From assembly GCF_016808335.1 (NCBI RefSeq), contig NC_053137.1, positions 11,086,506 to 11,150,505 of the forward strand: a stretch of DNA of 64,000 bases, read 5' to 3'. The DNA comes from Panicum virgatum. Taxonomy: Eukaryota; Streptophyta; Magnoliopsida; Poales; Poaceae. Both the position numbers and the translations under genes were made by a program. The notes under the pieces are model-generated. The model searched no databases. It was not told the DNA's origin and was given only the letters and a program-made list of their open reading frames with translations. Each line of letters begins with the position of its first letter. Within the stretch, counting starts at the first letter, position 1. Shown here in pieces: positions 1-10,034 of this stretch.

Positions 1-487
1 GGACAAAAGACTGGTCTCCATCTATTTTATCTCTCTCCTCTCGAGTTCTGACCCAACCATATTCGTTGCCTGCCTTATCTTCTCCCTCTCTCTTCTAGCT
101 TGGGGATGAGGTCGATCTGGGCCAAGGAGGGGCGCGGCTGGCCGGACCTGTGCCGGATCGAGCCGCGGCGAGTGGTGGCGCATCATGCCACGGCGAGGTG
201 CGCCCGTGGCGCAAGCTAGCGGCGAGCTGCTCCCGCGGCGCAAGGCCGCGGCGAGCTAGGCATGCGGGCGGCGGCGGCGGCTCGGGCCGCGGTGAGCTAG
301 GCATGCGGCCGGCTCGGGTCGCGGCGAGCTGCTCCCGCGGCGCAAGGCGGCGGCGATGCGGGGCCGCAGCGAGCAGCGGCCGTGGCGGCGATGCAAGGCC
401 GCATCTTGGAGCTGGACACGGCGGCGCGGGACCCGGCTTCTCCTGTCCACCGCCGCACCACCGGCCGCTCCTCCATCCCTTCTGCCA
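1..487. other. GC-rich segment upstream of the uS3 fragment
   Basis: About 400 bases of very GC-rich sequence contain imperfect repeats of a unit around GCTCCCGCGGCGCAAG (about 210-245 and 325-352). Several short overlapping open frames on both strands are explained by base composition. It lies directly upstream of a recognisable uS3 start codon and may include part of that gene's leader, or unrelated captured sequence. No separate gene is supported. Confidence 0.5.
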
Positions 488-734
488 ATGGCGACCACTC
501 ACGCGATCAGCAAGAAGGGGAAGGTAGGCCACGAACCCTCCCCTCATCTAGATCCCGAACTCGGCTTGCATATCCCGTGGATTTGAAGTCTGACGTCTTT
601 CGTGCTCACTTTCTCGCGCGCAGTTCGTGGCGGATGGCGTATTCTTCGCGGAGCTTAACGAGATGCTCACCCGTGAGCTCGCCAAGGACGGCTACTCCGG
701 TGTCGAGGTCTGTGTCACCCCCATGCGCACCGAT
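488..734 (+). pseudogene. RPS3: 5' fragment of the cytosolic ribosomal protein uS3 (RPS3) gene
   Basis: Exon 1 (488-523) encodes a short start matching the N-terminus of eukaryotic uS3 (ISKK.K). A GT-AG intron (524-623) follows, then exon 2 from 624 encodes FVADGVFFAELNE and, later, GYSGVEV and VTPMRT, which are hallmark uS3 residues ahead of the KH domain. uS3 is a small-subunit protein lining the mRNA entry channel and is usually about 220-240 residues. Here homology stops near codon 49, at about 734, and continues into unrelated GC-rich sequence, so the KH and C-terminal domains are missing. Keeping the intron means a genomic fragment, not a processed copy. The CACTA-like repeats just downstream suggest transposon capture. 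Identification is from remembered family sequence, and no full-length copy is in the window. Confidence 0.85.
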
Positions 735-1216
735 GCGGGACGGCGGCCACGGCGTAGGGCCACGGCGAGCGGCGACGCGCGGAGGCGGCGCTGGGCTATG
801 GCGTGCGTGGAGAAGATGAAGTTTGGGATTGATTCAATCATAGTAGCCCTTTTTGTTTTCTTTCTTTTTTCTTCAATGATTCTGGGATTGAAATTATGTG
901 AATGATTTGGGATATATTATATGAATGATTTGTTTGTGGATTTCGATTGTGATTGGTTTGGTGAATGATTTTGTCATCGAGAGATTTGGAAAGGAGAGAG
1001 CCGGCGTGTGGGCGAGGTCGGGCCTGCGGGATTCTTTTTTTTTATTTTGGAAAAATAGCATTGGTCCCGGGTCGTGAGCTGCCGGGACAAATAGACAAAG
1101 CACATTTATCCCGGATGCTCAATCCCGGTTGGAAAACAGGGATAAATGCCCGTTGGCAACTGGGACTAAAGGGCAGTTCTGTACTAGGGGAGATAATGAG
1201 CCGGGACGGGGCGGAC
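735..1216. mobile_element. CACTA-like subterminal repeat region (partial)
   Basis: Between about 1045 and 1195 there are alternating direct and inverted short motifs of the type GGGACTAAAG, TCCCGG and GGGATAAA, a pattern typical of grass CACTA subterminal regions. No clear CACTA terminal inverted repeat was found at the right side. The end is inferred from position 1217, where homology to the duplicated segment at 50583 begins. 735-1040 is AT-rich filler without a supported gene. The assignment is by texture only. Confidence 0.4.
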
Positions 1217-1918
1217 TTGTTCATCAGTGTGTAGTTGCTGTAAATGACGTCGGCTATTGTTGTTCATTGCGTAGCTGCGATAAAACATATGCAATTTAAA
1301 TATAGAAATCTGGTGTCAAACTGGGATTATTATTCTGCAGTCATCAGTGCTTTCTAGAAGCAATGTTCTCTGAAATGGTTCGGCAAGTTCTAGAGAATAA
1401 AATACAGGGAGACCCGTAAGTATTTCCAGCAGCGCATAGATCGTTTACCAGATGAGTCTGAAAATGGATCGTACATCAAGCATTTTCCAGGTGAGTGTGA
1501 AAATTCAGCGGTGCACCTGACACTGGCAGTGGTATCATGTACCAGATCCACTCCTCACTTTCACTGGGCGCAACACCAACTTCTGCGTGAAACACCCAAA
1601 AATTTAGGTAGCTCATGGGCTCCCTTCGGTTCATCAACAGTGAGCAAGCAATTGGATCCCAAGGCTACAGGTGCGACGACTACAGCGCCGAACCAGAGCA
1701 TGGCACAACAATCCATGTGAGTGCTTGTACTAGCTACTATCCTCATGCATCCCACACCTACTGAGGACGCACATGACTACATGAGCCTATAATTGATGTA
1801 AGCATGGTCGATTGAGTACCTGTCAAGTTGCTATTATATACCAACACATCGGTGCTTTTATTGCACATCACCACTTGCTTCTGTATACTCCCTCTATCTG
1901 TTTATAGTTGTGAGATAC
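1217..1918. repeat. Duplicated segment, copy A left part
   Basis: This stretch is diverged but collinear with 50583-51260, 52195-52640 and 62975-63454. Shared landmarks are the string GAAATGGTTCGGCAAGTTC (1373), the phrase around GGTATCATGT (1528), AACACCCAAAAATTTAGGTAGC (about 1590) and ATCCCACACCTACTGA (about 1747). Short open frames in it are not conserved between copies and no protein family is recognised. It may be the remains of a non-coding transcript, an old transposon or a gene too decayed to name. The right edge, 1909-1918, is the left target duplication (TGTGAGATAC) of a LINE insertion. Confidence 0.7.
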
Positions 1919-2355
1919 TTTTTTTTTTTGAGGTAACCGGAGGGGAGCGGCCCCTACTGATTATATATATTAAAAAGAAAGAGTTTACAAAAAAAGTTAA
2001 AAAAGAAAAGATTACATGATAGTCTCTAGCCATTGAACTATTCCTGGAATGGATTTTGATTTGGCCCTATGGATAACCTGGCAAACTCCTTGAAAAGACT
2101 TTTTACCCCATCGATAGAGAAAGCTTCATTCTTGAAAATGAAGTTATTCCTTGTTATCCAGATACTCCAGGACATTAAGATTACAACTTCCATGAAGAAA
2201 GGCTGTGAGATTTGTTGCCTTAAGGATTGCAGTGTATCAAACGGTTCCTAATTTTCATTTACCTGTAGACCAATTGAGAACCAGCAGAGCTATGCAAAGG
2301 GGCAAGTAAAGGAACAGGTGTTCCACTGATTCATCATCTTGACAGGGACAAGAAA
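1919..2355 (-). mobile_element. 5'-truncated LINE (zf-RVT end), left part, split by copia E1
   Basis: Read on the minus strand this ends in a poly(A) run (plus-strand T run 1919-1929), preceded by a degenerate tail of a plant L1-type LINE. Near 2290-2355 the minus strand encodes CPCQDDESVEHLFLYLPLC, which resembles the zinc-binding zf-RVT region after plant LINE reverse transcriptases. The remainder continues at 11655-11679 beyond E1. A 10-bp target duplication, TGTGAGATAC, flanks the whole LINE at 1909-1918 and 11680-11689. The sequence has stops in frame and is 5'-truncated. A second copy is at 63455-63898. Confidence 0.65.
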
Positions 2356-3007
2356 TGAGGAATGTTGAGTACTCTATCCTACTTGTGATGAGTGAAATGT
2401 CAACCGTGCGGTGTGATCGTGCGCTTGGTCTTTGGATTGCAGGTATACGGGCGTCGAGTGTCGACGGGGAGCTGCCGTGGAGGTGCTGTGGCCGATGGAC
2501 CGTGCGGTGGACGGCGGTGAAGGGCAGCCGGGACCGGAGCTCGGACCGGGCGGCAGCTGTGGCGTCCACTCCTGGATCGAGGGCGCAAGCGGCGACGGAA
2601 GGCGGGTTTCTTGGTTTGCGCCACAAAACCAAGGAGGCGGACGGCGGTTGAAGACGCCAAGTCGTGGAGGCACGGGCGTCGGTCTCGGGACTGACGGAGG
2701 CGACGGGCGTCGACGGCGTCTAGGGCCTCGCTGCGGGCGAGGAGGTGACGGGCGTCGGGCGGCGTCTAGGGCCGTCAGAAGGCCGAGGCGGGAACGGCGT
2801 CTAGGGCCACGGCGTGGAGGCGGGAAGCTTCCCGCGCGTGAGGTTTTGGCGGTTTTCTCAAAACCGGCCATCTACCCGGGTTTCGCGGACCCTCCAAAAC
2901 CGCGGACTGGATCTTCATCAAGACGGCGGCATCGCGGAGAAGACTTCGTTTCGAAGAAAGAACCTCGGCCGTCGGATGAGATCATGTACAGGGGGTGCTG
3001 CAGGCCA

Positions 3008-3746
3008 ACCGGTCTGACCGGTCCCTGGCACCGGTCTGACCGGTCTAACCCACCGGTCTGACCGATCCAGCGCACCGGTCTGACCGGTCCTGCGGGTATA
3101 AATACCCCTTCACTTGTGTTAGGTTAATGGCGGCTTTTGTAATCTGTTCGTGGACTCTCTGTTTCTCCAGGCCGCCGCCCCTGCGTCTCCCTCCCTCTGT
3201 TCCTCTCGTTTGAGTTGATTTTGTCCATGGATTGTTGAAACCTTGTAAGGGATTTGATTGGGAAAGGAGGCCCTATCCTCCTCGTGCCCTCTGGGCTTTT
3301 GATTTGATTCAATCCCCTGGTTTTGTGCCTTGTGCAATGGATTTTCGATTTCGTTTTTGGCACACTTGATTGAGAGGAGACCTCGAGTTCTTTGCTGTGA
3401 TTTCCGTGCTCCCAACTCTGATCTAAACCCTCTGGAATCACTGGCGTGTTCGAATTCGAGTTCTTGAGTGTTTGAGAAAACCCTAATCCCTTTTGATCTC
3501 CCCCATAATTCTCATGATTCGTTGATCCTTGGGACGAGATCTTTTGGGGATATGCTCACAGGGTAGGGGCGAAGCAATCCCCGAAGTTTCATCGGTTTTC
3601 GTGGTCGTTTGCTCCGGATTCACCGTTTGAATCCAATCTCTCGGGGGTTTTCTGGGTGCTACCGGTCAGACCGGTAGGCACGACCGGTCAGACCGGTCCA
3701 GCGCACCAGTCAGACCGGTCCAGCGCACCGGTCAGACCGGTCCAGG
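3008..3746. repeat. Paired inverted arrays of ACCGGTCTGACCGGT in the LTR
   Basis: Four units of ACCGGTCTGACCGGT (some with one mismatch) lie at about 3008-3090, just upstream of the TATA box. Four units of the reverse complement, ACCGGTCAGACCGGT, lie at about 3663-3746 in the downstream part. The same layout recurs at 10687-10770 with 11340-11424, 53377-53455 with 54030-54115, and 61577-61660 with 62230-62293. Each unit is itself nearly palindromic and contains CCGG sites. The position suggests a regulatory role (factor binding or methylation target), but that is inference. Confidence 0.85.
3097..3104 (+). promoter_or_regulatory. TATA box of the E1 5' LTR
   Basis: TATAAATA lies immediately after the upstream palindromic array and about 880 bases before the LTR end. 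The equivalent in the 3' LTR is at 10776-10783, and in E2 it is TATATATA at 53465 and 61667. It is the most likely core promoter for the genomic RNA. Confidence 0.7.
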
Positions 3747-3977
3747 CAGACCAGTTCTGCAGTTTTCCCAATTCACTTCCGATTTGCTTTGTGGTTTCGC
3801 TCGCTCGTTCGAGGCCTTTTGTGTTGGTTTAGCTTTTCCATAGCTATTCCAAACTTTGGCCAGAATGTTTGAGGGCTTGGGTGATTTTCGGGATATAGGC
3901 CGACGGTTTGAATTTCGGAAGAAATTTTGATCGGCTCCCATTCACCCCCCTCTGGTCGCTGGCTTCGGTCCCACAAT

Positions 3978-3989
3978 TGGTATCAGAGC
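3978..3989 (+). other. Primer-binding site of E1 (initiator tRNA-Met)
   Basis: TGGTATCAGAGC, two bases after the LTR, is complementary to the 3' end of plant initiator methionine tRNA. It is the site for minus-strand DNA priming in most plant copia elements. Confidence 0.93.
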
Positions 3990-4052
3990 TTGGTTGAGGT
4001 TTCCAATACCTTAACCGGTTCGAAAATCACTCGGCGACCATGGCGAAAGCTT

Positions 4053-5420
4053 AGGGCTGAGCTGGCTTGTGCTAGGGAGAAGTCTAGTGAGGATGAGTGC
4101 GCTGGCTGCATATCTCACATGAACGATCTTGTTGCTCTCCGTGCCAAGCATGATGAGAACGTCGCAAACTTAGATGTTGCTAAGATTTCGCTTGCTGACA
4201 TGTCTCATGAGCTCGCTAAGGCCAAGCATGAACTAGAATTGGTTAAGGATGCTCCTATTGTTAGCGATGTGCTTGAATGTGAGGAGTGTCCTATCTTTAA
4301 GTCTGATCTAGCTTCTTTGCAGTCTAAGTTTGCTACTGTTGTGTGCGAGCTAGAGGAGATGAAGTCTAGACCAGTTTTGCTTGGCGCTTGTAAGCTTTGT
4401 CCCACGCTTAGGTTGGAGCTAGAGGAGAAGAACGCTTTGATCAAGTCTTTTGGAAAGACTAAAGTCATAGAGTCTAGCCCACCTATTGACTGCTCTGTTT
4501 GCCCTGGTTTGATCTTTGATTTGGATAATCTTGTGGTAGAGAAAGCCAACCTGGAGAATAAGAATACCTATCTTAGGGCGATTCTTAGTTGGGTTTCTGC
4601 TAGTGAGCCGCAGTTGGGCATGATGATCAAGCAGTTCAAGCGTGGTGATGGGTATGGGGTCGGTTACACATACACGAAGTCAGACTTTGACAGGTTGTAT
4701 GGTAAGATTGGCAAGGCTGCTGGAAACACTGCTAGCACGAGCACGCAGCCTTCGCTTGTTGACCCCGCGGATGGTGTGCTTAAAGAACCACCGAAAGCAC
4801 CTCCGCAGAAGCAGGTTTGGGTTCCAAAGCCCAATGCGCTGAGGAACCCCCTCGACACGCTCCCTGCTGCCATAGCCCAGGTTGCCTAGAAGAAGAGGGC
4901 CGCTCCTCCCCGTCCGCAGGCTAGGCCTCCACCTCCCAAGCGTGAGGTGAGGTACCACTGCGAGTTCTGTGACAGGGAAGGTCACCTGGAGGAGTTTTGC
5001 TTCAGGAGGAAGCGGGCTGTGAGGCGAGAGCAGGAGAGACGGAACGCGGACATGTACTCTGCTCGGGTGCATGGTCCTTCTCGGCGTGGTGGTAGGCAAG
5101 ATGCTAGGGCGAGCCGTGTAGGTGGAGGTCAGGGAGACGGTGGTGGTTACCGTGCTCCAGCAAGTGGTCGCTTTGCCGGTCGTGCTCCTGGTCGTTTTCA
5201 GTACGGCTATGGACCACGGGACCGAGGCTTTGGAGGAGGTTTTGAGGCTCCATGCTTTCCTCGCGGTAGTGTTCGTCAGTCACGCGGTAAACGGGACGGG
5301 GGATACGCTTTGTCTGGTTTTGCTAACCCTTCTGTAGAGCAAATGGCTCGACACTGGTTTGCTTCTCACTTTGCTAACCCCAATGTTGAGACATTTGCTC
5401 ACCCTTTGTCTCACTTCTGA
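4053..5420 (+). pseudogene. E1 gag remnant (capsid N-terminus deleted)
   Basis: The expected gag ATG at 4040 is followed after three codons by a stop in its own frame. The gag-like frame continues from about 4047 in another phase, consistent with a deletion that removed the capsid region kept in E2 (54407-55050). What remains is a coiled-coil-like, lysine- and glutamate-rich part with paired Cys-x2-Cys motifs, an in-frame stop at 4887-4889, and then the zinc knuckle CEFCDREGHLEEFC (CX2CX4HX4C) near 4957-4998. An Arg/Gly-rich tail follows. The frame ends at a TGA (5418-5420) found at the same point in E2. No functional Gag can be made. Confidence 0.9.
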
Positions 5421-8400
5421 TGTGCAGGTCGGAGGCTTGGAGAACAGGTGGATCATGGACTCCGGTTGTTCGCGTCACATGACCGGAAATGACAAATGGT
5501 TCTCCAGCCTCACCCCGATGCGCTCAAAGGAGTACATTGTGTTCGGGGATAATGGAAGAGGAAAGGTACGTGGACTTGGCGCTGTTCGAGTTTCTGATCG
5601 CTTTACCCTGAGAGAAGTTGCTTTGGTTTCGAATCTTGGTTTTAATTTGCTCTCTGTTTCGCAACTTCTTGATGAGGGGTTTGAGGTTCGCTTCAAGGAG
5701 GGCTGTTCGCGTGTTTTGGATTCCAGGGGAGATTTGGTTTGCCGGATTACACCTCGCGATCGGGTTTTCTTGGTTGACTTCTCTGGAACTCCTTTTGGCC
5801 CTTCTCATTGCTTGATGGCTGGTCCTTCTTTTGATTTGTGGAAGTGGCATAGGAGACTAGGACATTTGAGCTTCGATTTGTTGTCGAGACTGAGCTCACT
5901 TGGCCTGATCCGAGGATTGCCCAAATTGAAGTTTGAAAAGGACCTTGTTTGCCATCCGTGTCGCCACGGGAAGATGATTGCCGCTTCTCATCCTCCTGTT
6001 AATCAGGTGATGACCGCTCACCCTGGAGAGTTGCTACACATGGACACAGTTGGTCCTTCTAGGGTGATGTCTGTTGGTGGGAAGTGGTACGTTCTTGTGA
6101 TTGTGGACGACTTTTCTCGCTATTCTTGGGTCTTTTTCATGAGAACCAAGGATGAGGCTTTCGAGTTTGTTCGAGACTTGATCTTGAGGTTGAAAAACAA
6201 GTTACCCCAGGCCATGAGAGCGATCCGCAGTGACAATGGCACAGAATTCAAAAACGCTCATTTTGACGCCTTTTGCAGTGATCAAGGGCTCGAACACCAG
6301 TATTCTTCTCCCTACACTCCACAGCAGAATGGAGTTGTAGAGCGGAAGAATCGGACGCTGGTTGAGATGGCGAGGACGATGCTCGATGAGCATAGGACTC
6401 CTCGCAAATACTGGGCTGAGGCGGTTAACACCGCTTGTTACGTGTCCAACCGCATTTTCTTGCGTGCTTTCATGCACAGGACTTCTTATGAGTTGCGGTT
6501 TGGACGCCAGCCCCGTGTTGACCATCTCAGAGTTTTCGGTTGCCGGTGCTTTGTGCTGAAAGATGGAAATCTTGATAAGTTTGAGTCTCGCTCTTCTGAC
6601 GGTGTCTTTCTCGGTTATGCTTCTCACTCTAGAGCGTACCGTGTGCTGATTATTGATACTAACATCGTTAGAGAGACTTGTGAAGTCACTTTCGACGAGA
6701 CGGCACCGTGCAATTCTTCTGTCTTTAAAGTTGCAGGAGATGATGAGCTCGGCACCTCCATCTTTAAAGATGAGGAGGAAGAAGCTGCAGATGGCGAGGC
6801 TGAGGCTACCACGCGTGCTGTGGACTCGGCTATCTCTGCTACGAGCTCGGGCGATGACGACGGCCCCGATCCGACTACGAATACTTCACGGGGGCTGTTC
6901 GAAGAGGTGACTCAGGCTTCACCAGCTGCACCTGAGGAGGCACCAGCTTTGGTTGAGGAGGAGGCGACTTCGACACGGGAAGCACCGTGACACATTCAGC
7001 GCCGCCATCCACCTCAACTGATGCTAGGTGATCTCAACGAGCGAGTCACCAGGTCCAAGGTAACAAGTATCGCTGGCTTTGCTCATTCAGCGTTTGTTGC
7101 CTCTTTTGAGCCCAAAGATATTGGACACGCTCTTTCTGATTCTAATTGGGTCAATGCCATGCATGAGGAACTTGAAAATTTTGAAAGAAACCAAGTTTGG
7201 GTTTTAGTCGAACCTCCACCTGCTTGTAATCCCATCGGAACGAAGTTGGTTTTCAAAAACAAGCAGGGTGAGGATGGTTTGGTTGTTCGAAACAATGCTC
7301 GTCTTGTTGCCCAGGGGTTTTGCCAAAAAGAGGGTATTGATTTTGAGGAAACTTTTGCCCCTGTTGCTCGTTTGGAAGCTATTCGAATCTTTCTTGCATT
7401 TGCTGCTTCCAAGGGTTTTAAGGTTTTCCAAATGGATGTTAAATCTGCCTACTTGAATGGCTTTATTGAAGAAGAGGTTTATGTAAAGCAACCCCCTGGT
7501 TTCGAAAATCCCAAGTTTCCAAACCGTGTTTATATACTTCAGAAAGCTCTTTACGGTTTGAAACAGGCACCTAGAGCTTGGTATGATAGATTGAAAACCT
7601 TTTTGTTGGCTCAGGGTTTTAAAATGGGATGTGTGGATAAGACCTTGTTCCTCATGCGATCTGGCACTGATTTTCTTTTAGTTCAGATATACGTGGATGA
7701 TATTATCTTTGGTGGCTCTTCTCACGCTCGTCTCCAAGTTTTCTGAGCAGATGTCCAGGGAGTTCGAGATGAGCATGATGGGTGAGTTGCAGTTCTTCCT
7801 TGGGCTGCAAATCAAGCAAACTCCTGAGGGCACTTTTGTCCATCAAGCCAAGTACACTAGAGACATGCTGCGGAAATTCGACATGAGTGACTTGTCTCCT
7901 CAGCCGACTCCGATCAGCACATCTACGGCGCTTGATGAGGACTTGGATGGCGAGGCGGTGGACCAGAAGGAGTACAGGAGCATGATCGGCTCTCTCCTGT
8001 ACCTGACGGCGATGCGACCGGACATCCAGTTCGGCGTCTGCCTCTGTGTGCGGTATCAGGCTTTGCCGCGCACCTCCCACAGGCAGGTGGTGAAACGCAT
8101 CTTCAGGTATTTGAAATTCACCCCTGAATTTGGTCTTTGGTATTCTGCGGATTCTTCTCTGGTTTTGGTGGGCTTTTCTGATGCTGATTTCGGTGGGTGT
8201 CGGTTGGATCGCAAGTCGACACCCGGCACTTGTCAATTTCTCGGTACATCTTTGGTGTCTTGGTCCTCTCGCAAGCAGGCTAGCGTAGCGCTTTCTTCCA
8301 CAGAAGCTGAGTATGTTGCCGCTGCTAGCTGTTGCTCCCAGATACTTTGGATGAAACAAACCTTGCAGGATTATGGCTTGAGTTTCGGTAGGGTTCCTAT

Positions 8401-8632
8401 CTTTGTAGACAACATGTCAGCCATTAGCATTGCAAAGAATCCTGTCCTACACTCCAGAACCAAGCACATAGACATCCGATTCCATTTCCTGCGAGACAAC
8501 CATGAGAGAGGACACATAGACCTGATCCATGTCCCTTCAGAGAGGCAAACTGCAGATATCCTCACCAAACCGCTAGAGCAGGACACCTTTGCTCGCTTGC
8601 GAGGGGAGCTTGGGGTTTGCTACCCCTTTTGA
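5359..8632 (+). pseudogene. E1 pol: protease, integrase, reverse transcriptase, RNase H
   Basis: Pol lies in the +1 frame relative to gag and overlaps its end by 62 bases. Domains in order: protease with DSGCSRHMTG (about 5458); GAG-pre-integrase with its His/Cys zinc region (about 5835-5970); integrase core with Asp in HMDTVG, Asp in RSDNGTEF and Glu in NGVVERKN; reverse transcriptase with QMDVKSAY and YVDD (about 7690); and RNase H with SDADFGG, STEAEY and DNMSAI. A TGA at 6988-6990 replaces an Arg codon intact in E2. One base is missing near 7731 just after YVDD, shifting the rest to the frame that ends at 8632. Both lesions disable the polyprotein. All catalytic motifs are still readable. 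Confidence 0.95.
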
Positions 8633-10034
8633 TTGCTGACTTTTCTTTGGTTAGCTTTGTAGATTTTATTTGCTTCTCTTTGTTTTTTAGGTTTGGTAGT
8701 TGCATTGTGCATATGCATTGTACATGTTTGCATTTTGCGTTGTCTCACTTGCACTAGCATTTTTGTATACATTGTTATGATCTTCTAGTGCCTGCTAGTG
8801 TGAATTGATAAACTTGATCATGTATAGCTTGCTCCACTGTGTATATGACATCATCTGAGTTAAGCTATTTTGATTTGAAAATCTGAAAACATGATCACCC
8901 TGTCTTGGCTACTAGCATGTTAGGGCGTGTTGATGTGCTTTGCTATCTTATTCATGCTAGTGTGCCTTTTCGTTCAGCAATTCATACTTGAAATGATCTA
9001 AATCTGATAAAAATTGCTTGAACTGCTCATGAAATGGATTGAAAAGATCCAGGTGGGATTGCTTGTCGCACTGATCGAGGTTTCGGGACGGCTCACACTG
9101 CACTTGTGAGAACCCGGGCAAGGCTGTGCATGACTGAAATGAGTGCTTTAAGCTTCTGATTGTCTTTTGGCATAGGCTTGGCCTCGTTGCTAAGTGAAGC
9201 ATGACAAGCTTTCAACCCCTGGCATTAAGAATTGCATGATATAAATTTGATTGAAAAGTGAATGTTGGCAACTTGTTTTGACTGTTTTGGCTCACCTGTG
9301 TGAGTATGAGTAGCACTGCTTTTCATTCCCTACTTGTTAGTGTTAGATCATGGGTGATGCTTTTATTTCTCATAAACTGAACTTGCCTAGCTCTAGACTG
9401 ATATGATATACCCTGTTGAGCTAGATGCAGGTCTTGTTTTTGGATGCACACGTGCTTGTGACTAGATGTTGTTCATATCCTTGTATCCCTGAATGCTTTC
9501 ACTTACACCTCCTGCATTGCATTCATTGCATAACATCTGTTCAGGGGGAGTCTCAGCTTCAGGGGGAGCTTTAGGTCTTTTTAGACTTGATGTGTGCATG
9601 TGCCAACAAGGGGGAGAATTCTGAGAGAAGTGATCGAACAAGGGGGAGACTTGTTTGATTTTTGCAAAACTTGTTGTGCACAGGGCTTCGAGAGTGCATC
9701 ATTTTGGGAGAGTTGCACTTGTGAGAGGGAAAAACTTTGCTTGGGGAGTTTCTGCTTTGGTTTTGGCTCCTGGTTTTCCTTGTTTTCCCTCTGCTTCTTG
9801 CATGACTGCGTCGAGCGTTACCTCTGTCTTTGAGGAGTCATGTTTTGGCTTTTGATCGATTGCGTCGAGTCGTTGCCCTTGTCTTAGGGGATCGATCTGT
9901 GCTTGAGTAAGTGACTGTTCTTGCCTTTCTGAGCTTTTTGTCACTTGCTTGAGTTCTTCGCTTTCTTGCTTTTCTTTTTATCACTTCTCTGGCTTCAAGG
10001 GGTGTGTTGACAATGCACTCATCAAGGGGGAGAT
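8633..10034 (+). other. E1 post-pol region with repeated polypurine motifs
   Basis: No reading frame of note lies between RNase H and the 3' LTR, and no envelope-like protein is recognisable. The last 500 bases hold AGGGGGAG-type motifs at about 9543, 9561, 9608 and 9641, and the functional-looking polypurine tract AAGGGGGAGA at 10024-10033, directly before the LTR. Such repeated tracts are a known feature of Sireviruses. The equivalent region in E2 is 59527-60935. Confidence 0.8.

Larger units (their letters stand above)
2356..3975 (+). repeat. 5' LTR of E1
   Basis: The LTR starts at TGAGGAATGTTG and ends at GGTCCCACA. It is GC-rich in its first 650 bases and holds two inverted arrays of a 15-bp palindromic motif on either side of a TATA box. 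Long open frames on both strands in the GC-rich part occur in all LTR copies and reflect composition and recent common ancestry. The partner LTR is 10035-11654. Confidence 0.97.

Noticed and set aside
150..547. Overlapping GC-rich open frames at the left edge
   Set aside because: Codon choice is dominated by composition and frames overlap on both strands. Only the uS3 start inside is recognisable.
2432..3061. Long open frames (up to 209 aa) on both strands of the copia LTRs, repeated at 10111, 52799 and 60905
   Set aside because: They lie in GC-rich LTR sequence, overlap on both strands and have no family resemblance. Their conservation follows from recent common ancestry of the LTRs.
8633..10034. 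Envelope-like gene in the post-pol region of E1
   Set aside because: Some Sireviruses have one, but no frame over about 80 codons with membrane or coiled-coil features is present in either copy.
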